From assembly GCA_946482655.1 (NCBI GenBank), contig CAMLSA010000002.1, positions 1 through 64,000 of the forward strand: a stretch of 64,000 nt of DNA. Direction: 5' to 3'. The notes under the pieces were generated by a model. The model saw only the letters and a list, made by a program, of their open reading frames with translations, ran no database searches and was not told where the DNA came from. This stretch comes from an uncultured Sphingomonas sp. GTDB lineage: Bacteria; Pseudomonadota; Alphaproteobacteria; Sphingomonadales; Sphingomonadaceae. Positions 27,015-34,958 of the stretch are shown one piece after another (the first letter of the stretch is position 1; every line of letters starts with the position of its first letter). Position numbers and translations under genes: made by a program.

Positions 27015-28759
27015 GACTTGACCTCCGCGAGCGCCGGACGCTGTTGGCCGGCCTGGAGGGCGCGCAGCACTTCCTCGCGCGGGCCATATTGGGTGACCTG
27101 GCCGCCGCGCAGGACCATGAGCTTGTCGGCGCCGGCGAAAATGCTCGGCTTGTGCGACACCATGACGATGGTCGCGCCGCGCGCCTTGATGCCCTCGAGC
27201 GCTTGCAGCAACGCGGTCTCGCCATCGGCATCGAGGTTGGCGTTGGGTTCGTCGAGGATGACCACCTTCGGCTCGCCATAGAGCGTGCGCGCGAGGCCGA
27301 CGCGTTGCCGCTGGCCGGCCGACAATACCACGCCGGATTCGCCAAGGTCGGTATCGTAGCCCTTGGGAAGCCGGAGGATCAGTTCGTGCGCCCCGGCGGC
27401 CTTGGCCGCTTTGACGATGTCGGCATCGTCCGCCCCGACCGCGAAACGGCAGATGTTGTTGCGTACGGTGCCGGCGAAAAGCTCGGTATCCTGCGGCTGG
27501 TAGGCGACGTTCCTGCCGAAGTCGGCCCGATCCCAGCTATACACGTCGGCACCGTCGAGACGGACGGTGCCGCTGTTCGGTTTCCAGATCCCGCACATCA
27601 GCCGCAGCATCGTCGACTTGCCGGCGCCCGATGGCCCGATGACGCCGACCATTTCGCCCGGCCGGATCAGGAAGTTCAGGTTGACGAGGACGAGGCTCGG
27701 CGCGCCCGCGGGAGCGAAGCTGACATTCTCGAAGGTGATCCTGCCCTCCGGGACGGGCAATTGCGTCGCCGGCACCGGCGGCTCGTACTGGTCGAGCACT
27801 TCCTGCAGGCGGCGATAGGCCTGGGCGCCCTCGAACAATGCCTTCCAGGAGCCCATGATCCGGTCGATCGGCGCGAGCGCGCGCGACGACAGGATCATGT
27901 TGGCGAACAGCAGGCCGGGCGCGATGTCGCCGACGATGATCAGCCAGGCGCCGAGCCCGATGATGAGAATCTGGATCAGCATCCGCACGAAGCGGATCGC
28001 CGCGGCGTAGAAGCTGCTGCGCTGGTTTGCCACCACGCCCATCTGGAGGGCGACCTGCCGGAAATGTGCCCAGGCGGCCCCTAATGTGGGCAGCATGCCG
28101 AGGGCGCGGACGATCTCCGCGTTGCGCAGCGCCGCATCGGTGAACGAATAGCTCTTGATCGAAGCCTGGTTCTGCTCCTTGAGCGCGCTGTGGGTCGCGC
28201 GGTCCTGGAGCCATGCCAGGATCAGCAGGACGAGGCCGCCGAGGAAGGTCAGCGCGCCGACCCAGGGGTCGATCACGAACAATATGCCCATGAACACCGG
28301 GATCCAGGGCACGTCGAATATCACCGTGGTACCATTGCCGGCGATCATGCTCCTGACCATGTCGAGATCGCGCAGCGCCTGGGCGTGCGATCCGCCCTTG
28401 CGGCGGACGACGAGGTCGAACAGCGCCGCGAAGGTGCTGCTGGCGAGCCGCCGGTCGAACGCGACACTGTAATTGATCAGCACCTGGGTCCGGAAGTGAT
28501 CGAGAATGCCTGACACCAGGAAGACGATGGCCGCGCCGACGGTCAATACGATCAGCGTGGCGCCGCTATGGCTGGTGAGCACCCGGCTGTAGATCTGGTT
28601 CGTGTAGATAGGCAGCGCGAGATAGAACAGATTGCTCGCGAGGCTGAACAACCCGGCGAACAGGAACGAGGTCTTCCCCATCGCCAGAGCATCGGCGAGC
28701 GGGTTCGGAGCTTTCTGGGCGGAGCCGGGTATCATTGGGGCAGACACAATCCTGAACAT
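27011..28759 (-). CDS. Type I secretion ABC transporter (PrtD-like permease/ATPase)
   Basis: A 582-residue half-transporter with an N-terminal six-helix domain and a C-terminal ATPase. Walker A is GPSGAGKST (375-383), the signature is LSAGQRQRVGLA (from 479), and Walker B with its glutamate is VVILDEPNANLD (499 on), followed by the switch histidine in MVSHKPS. There is no N-terminal C39-like peptidase domain, so it is of the protease/RTX exporter class. The start could be the first ATG (28759) or MIPGSA 24 bases further in. With the HlyD and TolC genes on either side it forms the full export machine, whose likely substrate is the RTX protein nearby. Confidence 0.94.
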   Translation of the reverse strand: MFRIVSAPMIPGSAQKAPNPLADALAMGKTSFLFAGLFSLASNLFYLALPIYTNQIYSRVLTSHSGATLIVLTVGAAIVFLVSGILDHFRTQVLINYSVAFDRRLASSTFAALFDLVVRRKGGSHAQALRDLDMVRSMIAGNGTTVIFDVPWIPVFMGILFVIDPWVGALTFLGGLVLLILAWLQDRATHSALKEQNQASIKSYSFTDAALRNAEIVRALGMLPTLGAAWAHFRQVALQMGVVANQRSSFYAAAIRFVRMLIQILIIGLGAWLIIVGDIAPGLLFANMILSSRALAPIDRIMGSWKALFEGAQAYRRLQEVLDQYEPPVPATQLPVPEGRITFENVSFAPAGAPSLVLVNLNFLIRPGEMVGVIGPSGAGKSTMLRLMCGIWKPNSGTVRLDGADVYSWDRADFGRNVAYQPQDTELFAGTVRNNICRFAVGADDADIVKAAKAAGAHELILRLPKGYDTDLGESGVVLSAGQRQRVGLARTLYGEPKVVILDEPNANLDADGETALLQALEGIKARGATIVMVSHKPSIFAGADKLMVLRGGQVTQYGPREEVLRALQAGQQRPALAEVKS

Positions 28760-28826
28760 GACGCCCGCCGGTCAGCCGCCGGACGGGCGCCTCTTATCAC
28801 GATGCCCCATGGGCCGCGAAAGCTTT

Positions 28827-30503
28827 TCATCGCCGTGGACCTTGGTTGGCGGGAGCGGTTTCATAGTGCCTCAGGCTGGGCGGCAACTGGTCCGGGGTAA
28901 TCAGCGGGCTGTCCATGATCGGCACGAGCGGTGCATCGGTGAAGCGCTTGTCGGGTGTCGGCTGCATCGCGGGCGATCCGGTCGGCTTCGGTTGACTGTC
29001 TCCACGCAGGTCGGGCCTGCGTTTCGGGTACAGCTTCGCCGATCCGACATGGTCGACCAGCATCAGCAGCGGGTCGGTCGGCAGCATTCCGCGCCAGCGG
29101 ACCTTCTTGAACTCGGCCTCGGGATCCTTGGCCGGGATGGCCGAATTGACCGTCCGCGCGTCGAGCTGGCCCATCGCCAGCAGGAGTGCGCTGCGCGCGA
29201 TATATTCCTGGTATCGGCTCGACAACAGGTTCAGCTGAGCGGAGGCGAGCTCCTGCTCGGCGTTGAGCACTTCGGTCGGGCTGCGCAAGCCATAGCTCTC
29301 CTCGCGCTCCATGCCCGCGAAGGCGATCTGCGCGGCCTCGACCTGACGGGTCCCCGACACGACCGCGACGCGCGACGAGGTGAGCTGGTTCCATGCGAAG
29401 ACGACATCCTGAAGGGCCTGCCGCCGCTCGGCGTCGACCACCGCCTGCGCGGCATTGTTGAGGTCCTGTGCCTGGCGGATGCGTGAGCGGATCGCACCAC
29501 CCTGCCAGAGCGGCTGGGTGATCGTCAGCTGGGCGGTGATCTCGGTGCGATAATCGCGGGTCCTGAGCGGCTCGAGCGATCCGGACTTGCCGGCCGACGC
29601 CTGAATCGCCGCGCTTGGACGCTGATTGCCGCGCTGCTCGGCGATATTCGCGCGCGACGCCTCTTCCGCATAGCGCGCTGTCTGGAGGTTGGCGTTTTCC
29701 GCGACAGCCACGTCCAGCGCCTCGTCGATCGAAGCCGGAAGGCCGGGCAGTTCGGGGAGAGGTTCGAGCTTGCCGGGCTCATGACCGACGATCCGGAGAT
29801 ATTCGCCCCGGCTGATCGCGAGCTGCGCCTCGGCGCTGGCGATCTGCACTTCGCCCGCGGCGAGGCGCGCATCGGCCTGCGCGACATCGGTGATGGTGAC
29901 GTCGCGGACCTTGCGCCTGGCGCGCCGCGCGTCCATCTGGCTGCGCAGAACGAGGACGTTTTCGCGCGCCACCTCAAGCCGGCGCTGATCGCGCAGCACC
30001 GCGGCATAGGCCGCGATCACATCCTGGACAGTCTCGCCTTCGACGCGCCGCAATTGTTCTATGCTGCCGCGGACATTGGCGCGCGCCTCTTCCAGCGCGC
30101 CGCGCTGCCGTCCGCCGCTGTAGACCTGCTGACGCAGGTTGAGGAAAGCCTCGCCGGCCTTCTCGCTCCTCTGCGTGCGCGAGCGCAGCTTGGAATAGTC
30201 ATAGGCGGCCGTGGCGGTGAGCGACAGGTTAGGGCCATATTGCGCACGGGTCTGGACGTAAGCCTCGTTGGTGCTCTTCTGGCGATAGCGCTGCTCGACC
30301 AGTATCGGGTTGGTGGCGTAGGCGGCTTCCACCGCGTCCATCAGCGTTTCGGCCGAGCCGGGCACCGGGAGATTCAACAGTGCCGCCGCGCCCAGCATCA
30401 GCGGAGCGAGCCGACGTCTTCGGCGACCTGTCCAGTTGTCGATCGGATCGATGTTGAAAATCATCCAGTTCGCCGCCCATCGTTGGCGGATTCGCCCAAG
30501 CAT
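28827..30503 (-). CDS. TolC-family outer-membrane channel
   Basis: A 558-residue outer-membrane efflux protein. A signal peptide lies at about residues 33-52 (LAPLMLGAAALLNLPVPGSAE), so the true start may be ATG 30464 instead of 30503; neither has a convincing ribosome site. The two TolC repeats are visible (TNPILVEQRYRQKS and later AYAAVLRDQRRLEV; LWQGGAIRSRIRQAQ in the second half). The last 100 residues form a proline-rich tail not needed for the channel, which makes this copy longer than usual. It is the first gene of the secretion operon. Confidence 0.92.
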   Translation of the reverse strand: MLGRIRQRWAANWMIFNIDPIDNWTGRRRRRLAPLMLGAAALLNLPVPGSAETLMDAVEAAYATNPILVEQRYRQKSTNEAYVQTRAQYGPNLSLTATAAYDYSKLRSRTQRSEKAGEAFLNLRQQVYSGGRQRGALEEARANVRGSIEQLRRVEGETVQDVIAAYAAVLRDQRRLEVARENVLVLRSQMDARRARRKVRDVTITDVAQADARLAAGEVQIASAEAQLAISRGEYLRIVGHEPGKLEPLPELPGLPASIDEALDVAVAENANLQTARYAEEASRANIAEQRGNQRPSAAIQASAGKSGSLEPLRTRDYRTEITAQLTITQPLWQGGAIRSRIRQAQDLNNAAQAVVDAERRQALQDVVFAWNQLTSSRVAVVSGTRQVEAAQIAFAGMEREESYGLRSPTEVLNAEQELASAQLNLLSSRYQEYIARSALLLAMGQLDARTVNSAIPAKDPEAEFKKVRWRGMLPTDPLLMLVDHVGSAKLYPKRRPDLRGDSQPKPTGSPAMQPTPDKRFTDAPLVPIMDSPLITPDQLPPSLRHYETAPANQGPRR

Positions 30504-30713
30504 GCACCTTCACGCTGGGGCGCCCAAATAGCCGCCTTGGCGTGGCTGTCAATTGCGGTACCCCCCTGCCATAGCCTTAACGGCTTGCAGGGAAACCGCT
30601 CCTATTTCTAAGAAGCCGCTTCTTTGCGCCGTGCTGAACAGTCGGCCTCGACAGGATGTTCCGCATGTCTCACCCTATTTCGTCACCGGTCGCGGCATGA
30701 TAGCGAGCAGGAC

Positions 30714-33700
30714 ATGACGGGCGGGTTCTGGCGAAGGCGGGCGACAAGACGTGCATTGGGCAGGGCAAACGCCGCCCGTGATGCCCGGTGCTGGGCGGCG
30801 GCGGCAGCGCACTATCGCCGCTTTCTCCGCTACAGGCCCGACGACTTCGCGATCTGGGTCCAACTCGGTCACATGCTGGCCGAATGCGGCGACAGCGAGG
30901 GCGCCGATCAGGCCTACCGTGCCGCATATGACCTCAAGCAGGACGACGCCGATCTGGCGCTGTGCCGCGGTCATCTGGCCCGCCGATCGGGCGACGTCGA
31001 CGGCGCGATCATGCGCTATCGCCAGAGCTTCGACCTCGACGGCAACGAATATGCCGCCGCCGCGCTTGCCGAATTGGTGCCGCCCGAGCCTGAGCCAGAA
31101 CCAGAACCGGAAGCGCCGCGGGGAGGCCTGATCGAAGGCTGGTTCGAACGCTCCATTTCGGGGGTGCTGTTCGAAAGCGGCAGCGATGAGCCCTGGGTAG
31201 AGTTCCACACCGGCGGGCGGCTGGTCGGCCAGGCGGTGCCCGAGCGGCGGGAAGACGGCGTGCTCGCCTTTCGCGCCGTGCTAGACATCGAACTGGGCGA
31301 GAATGGCGAGGCCGTCGAGGTCACCGCGCTTCGTATGCCCGACGCCGCCCTGCTCGAGCCCGGCCCGGTGACGATGTTTCCGCCGTCGCGCCATCCCGCG
31401 GAGCACAAGGTCGCGTGGAGCGTGCCGGGCGAGGTCGTCAAGCCGCTCACCTTGCCGGTCGAGAGCGAGATCGCGCTGTTCGTCACCCATTCGCGCACGG
31501 GCAAGATCAAGCCGCATGTCCTGCCCTATCTCCGGGCTCTCAAGGCGCAGGGCCTCGGCATCTTCCTCGTCGCGACGGTGGATCGGCCGGTCGATCTGCC
31601 GGCCGATCTAATCGAACTCGCCGATGCGGTTATGGTGCGTCGCAATGCTGGCTATGATTTTGGAGCCTGGAGCCACGCGCTCAAGCTCTATCCCCGCCTC
31701 TATGGCGCGACCACGCTCTACCTGCTCAACGACAGCGTGCTGCCCGCGACCGGCGATGGACGCATCGGCGCGATCATCGATCGCGTGCGCCGCAGCCCGG
31801 CCGATCTGATCGGGCTGACCGAGAGCCATGAATGGCGCTGGCACGTCCAGAGCTATTTCCTAGCGATCAAGCCGCGGCTGCTGTCGTCGCGCTCCTTCCA
31901 CGGCTTCATGGACGACCTGCGGTTGCTCACCCGCAAGGATCATGTGATCCGCGCCTATGAAATCCGCCTCGGCGAGATGGCCGAGCAGACCGGGCATGAC
32001 GTGGAGATCCTGTTCCCGAGCGCGACCGCGATCAACCCGACCCTGTTCGGCTGGCGCCAGCTGATCGCCGATGGGCTGCCGCTGGTGAAGCTGCTGCTGC
32101 TGCGCGGCGAATTCGAGGCGGCCGACATCGCCGGTTGGCGCGAAACCCTGGGCCAGGCCGGCTTCGACGTGCCGCTGATCGATGCGACCCTGGCGGCAGC
32201 GGCCGAACAGGGGCCGATCGATGACGGCGGCCGCCTGCTCGCCCGCCGGCTGCCGCATGCAAGGCTTGGCGAGGGACCGGTGCGGGTCGCCTTCTACGGC
32301 CCGTGGAATTACGACAACGGCCTCGGCCAGGCGAGCCGCGGGATCATCGCCGCGATCCGGCGCACCGGCGCGCTGCTCAATCTCCACCCCATCAAGAAGC
32401 CCTTCCATATCCACAGGCCGCTGGCGCCACCCGCCGACATCGTCGATTTCGAAGGCCGTGCCGACATTGCGCTGGTTCACCTGAACCCGGACAGCTGGCA
32501 CCTGCTGACCGACGAGCAGCGCGCCGCCATCGCCGATGCGCATCGCCGGATCGGCTATTGGGTATGGGAGATGGGCCATATCCCGCCCGCCTGGCGGCGC
32601 AACTTCGGCGCGGTCGACCGGATCTGGGCGCCCAGCCAATATTGCGCGGACCTGTTCACGGCGCAGGGATCGGCGCCCGTCGATGTCATTCCCCATGTCG
32701 TGCCGGTCACCGAACCGGCCGTGCCCGATCGGGCGGGCGCGCTCGCGCGGCTCGGCCTCGCCCCTGATCGCCGCACCATCCTCTATGTGTTCGACGGATC
32801 GAGCTATCTGGTGCGCAAGAATCCGGCGGCACTGGTCCGTGCCTTTTCGGCGTCCGGGCTCGGCGCGCGCGGCTGGTCGCTGATCCTCAAGACCAAGCAT
32901 CTCCACGACCGGCCCGAGGAAGGCGAGGCCTTTCGGGCGCTCGTCGAAGCCACCGAGGGCGCGCTGCTGATCGATCGGTCGATGATGGCCGGCGAACTTG
33001 GCGAGCTCATGGCGCTCGCCGACATCTATGCTTCGCCGCATTGTTCAGAAGGCTTCGGGCTGACGATCGCCGAGGCGATGGCGGCCGGCAAGGCGGTGGT
33101 GGCGACCGATTTCGGCGGCAGCCGCGACTTCCTCGATGCGAGCAGCGGCTGGGCGGTCAAGTGGCACAAATGGCGGCTCGATCGGGATTTCGGCCATTAT
33201 ACCGAGGGCGGCGAGTGGGCGAGGATCGACGAGCCCGCGCTAACCGCGACGCTGATCCGCGCCGCCGGCGCGATCGAGGCGGGCGGCGATGCCAAGGGAG
33301 CGGCGGCGCGCGAGCGGATCGCCGAACGGCTGTCCTATGAGGCGGTGGCGGCGAGGGTGTCCGCCAGCTTCGCCGCGACGTCGGCGGCGCCCGGCAATGA
33401 GGGCGGTACGCATATCGCCACCAATCTCGGCGCGGGGGTTCCAGTCGAACGGGCGCAGCTGGATACGGCGCTGCGCCTGGTCCTGCTGAGCCCCGACGGC
33501 GTGCTCGATGCGCCGCTGCCCGAAGATCTGCCGGCGGACCGCGATCACTGGATCGTGCTGGCGCCGCGCGAATCGGTTCTGTCGCCGCTGTTCGAGCATG
33601 ACTGGCGCGAGGCCGTTGCGGCGCGCCCCGATGTCGGCATCTTCTACGGCGACGATTTTGCCGCGGCCGAAGATCGGGGGAACGATCAATTGCGGCTCAA

Positions 33701-34871
33701 GCCCGCCTTCGATCTCACCCTCCTCGCGGCGCAGGACTATATCGGCGCGCCGCTGATAGTCCGGGCTTCGCTGTTCGCCGAGATCGGTCTGCGGCCCGAA
33801 ACGGGAGCTGCGATGCTCGACGATCTTCTGTTTCGCGCCCACCAGGCCGGGGCTTCGATCGAACGGATAGCGAAGGTGCTGCTTGCGTATCGCGGGCCGC
33901 GACCGCGGGCGGAGCGGGCGGTCCGGCGCGCCATGCTGTCCCGGCAGGCGCAATTCGCGCACCATGGCTTTCGCGACGGCCGGGCACCGGGCAGCCTGGC
34001 CCAGGTCCGCGAGTTCGGCGGCGCCTTTCCCGACGTGTCGCTGATCGTCCCCACCCGCCGGAGCAAGCTGTCGGGGGCGCGCACAGCCTGTGTCGAACAG
34101 CTGCTCAAGGCGGTCGCCCGGACCGATTGGCCGTTGGAGCGGCTGACGGTGATCGTCGGCGACGACATCCCCGGCGAACCCGCCTGGGCGGGGAAGAACT
34201 GGCCCTTCGCCCTGCGGCGGATCGAGACGCTGCGCGGCGCGGACGAACCCTTCAACTATGCCGCCAAGATGAACCTGCTGTGGCGAAGCGCGGCGAGCGA
34301 ACAGATCGTGCTGATGAACGACGATCTGCTCCCCACCGAGCCGGGCTGGCTGAAGGCGCTGATCGGGTTCACGATGGATGAGACCGTCGGCGGCGCGGGC
34401 GCGCGGCTGCTCTATCCCGATGGCCGGTTGCAGCACGCCGGCATAGCCCCGCTGTTCGGCGCTATCGCCCATCCCTGGGCCGAACGGGTGAAGGTCGCGG
34501 GCAGCTATCAGGATTGGGCGCTGGTCCAGCGCGAATGGTCGATGGTGACGGGGGCGCTGTTCGCGACGCGCCGTTCAGTCCTGGAAGTGATCGACGGTTT
34601 CGACGAGCAGTTCACCCTCGAGTATAACGATGTCGACATGTGCCTGCGGATCAGGGCGCTGGGCTATCGTATCATCTGCACGCCCGAGGCCGAGATGATC
34701 CATGCCGAGAAGGCTTCCCGAGGCGAGACCCCCGCGGCTGGCGATCAATATGCGCTGTTCCGCCAGCGTTGGGCTCATTGGCTCGATAACGATCCCGCCT
34801 GGCACCCGGGGCTTCGCCGCGACCGTTTCGAGGTGATGCCCGCAGACGACCCGGGAGCGTGGTACAGATAA
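30714..34871 (+). CDS. Giant glycosyltransferase: TPR + beta-sandwich + RgpF-like + GT4 + GT2
   Basis: A 1385-residue protein when started at ATG 30714; a longer frame from 30624 lacks support. Residues about 15-125 are TPR-like (IWVQLGHMLAECGDSEGADQAY). About 150-235 is a small beta-sandwich resembling the tail of the asparagine-synthase-like protein. About 252-462 is RgpF-like (LFVTHSRTGKIKPHVLPYL, NAGYDFGAWSHAL). About 522-870 is a GT4 domain (YGPWNYDNGLGQASRG; SEGFGLTIAEAMAAGKAVV). From about 1106 a GT2 domain follows (VSLIVPTRRS; NDDLLPTEPGWL; LEYNDVDMCLRIRALGY). It is probably a multi-step polymerising enzyme in the cytoplasm. It starts divergently from the TolC gene across about 210 bases. 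Confidence 0.85.
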   Translation: MTGGFWRRRATRRALGRANAARDARCWAAAAAHYRRFLRYRPDDFAIWVQLGHMLAECGDSEGADQAYRAAYDLKQDDADLALCRGHLARRSGDVDGAIMRYRQSFDLDGNEYAAAALAELVPPEPEPEPEPEAPRGGLIEGWFERSISGVLFESGSDEPWVEFHTGGRLVGQAVPERREDGVLAFRAVLDIELGENGEAVEVTALRMPDAALLEPGPVTMFPPSRHPAEHKVAWSVPGEVVKPLTLPVESEIALFVTHSRTGKIKPHVLPYLRALKAQGLGIFLVATVDRPVDLPADLIELADAVMVRRNAGYDFGAWSHALKLYPRLYGATTLYLLNDSVLPATGDGRIGAIIDRVRRSPADLIGLTESHEWRWHVQSYFLAIKPRLLSSRSFHGFMDDLRLLTRKDHVIRAYEIRLGEMAEQTGHDVEILFPSATAINPTLFGWRQLIADGLPLVKLLLLRGEFEAADIAGWRETLGQAGFDVPLIDATLAAAAEQGPIDDGGRLLARRLPHARLGEGPVRVAFYGPWNYDNGLGQASRGIIAAIRRTGALLNLHPIKKPFHIHRPLAPPADIVDFEGRADIALVHLNPDSWHLLTDEQRAAIADAHRRIGYWVWEMGHIPPAWRRNFGAVDRIWAPSQYCADLFTAQGSAPVDVIPHVVPVTEPAVPDRAGALARLGLAPDRRTILYVFDGSSYLVRKNPAALVRAFSASGLGARGWSLILKTKHLHDRPEEGEAFRALVEATEGALLIDRSMMAGELGELMALADIYASPHCSEGFGLTIAEAMAAGKAVVATDFGGSRDFLDASSGWAVKWHKWRLDRDFGHYTEGGEWARIDEPALTATLIRAAGAIEAGGDAKGAAARERIAERLSYEAVAARVSASFAATSAAPGNEGGTHIATNLGAGVPVERAQLDTALRLVLLSPDGVLDAPLPEDLPADRDHWIVLAPRESVLSPLFEHDWREAVAARPDVGIFYGDDFAAAEDRGNDQLRLKPAFDLTLLAAQDYIGAPLIVRASLFAEIGLRPETGAAMLDDLLFRAHQAGASIERIAKVLLAYRGPRPRAERAVRRAMLSRQAQFAHHGFRDGRAPGSLAQVREFGGAFPDVSLIVPTRRSKLSGARTACVEQLLKAVARTDWPLERLTVIVGDDIPGEPAWAGKNWPFALRRIETLRGADEPFNYAAKMNLLWRSAASEQIVLMNDDLLPTEPGWLKALIGFTMDETVGGAGARLLYPDGRLQHAGIAPLFGAIAHPWAERVKVAGSYQDWALVQREWSMVTGALFATRRSVLEVIDGFDEQFTLEYNDVDMCLRIRALGYRIICTPEAEMIHAEKASRGETPAAGDQYALFRQRWAHWLDNDPAWHPGLRRDRFEVMPADDPGAWYR

Positions 34872-34958
34872 CTGAAAACGCTCCCTATCTCGTGCGCAGC
34901 AAGGATTTTGGAGCATTTCGGGCTAGGCTCGCCCGATCCAAGCGGCTAACCGGGCAGC

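Noticed and set aside
25863..27281. 472-residue plus-strand frame
   Set aside because: Antisense to the HlyD gene and the end of the ABC gene, both of which are certain.
24829..27345. 838-residue minus-strand frame joining two parts
   Set aside because: Only its last 261 codons are the sulfotransferase; the front is an alternative frame of the HlyD gene.
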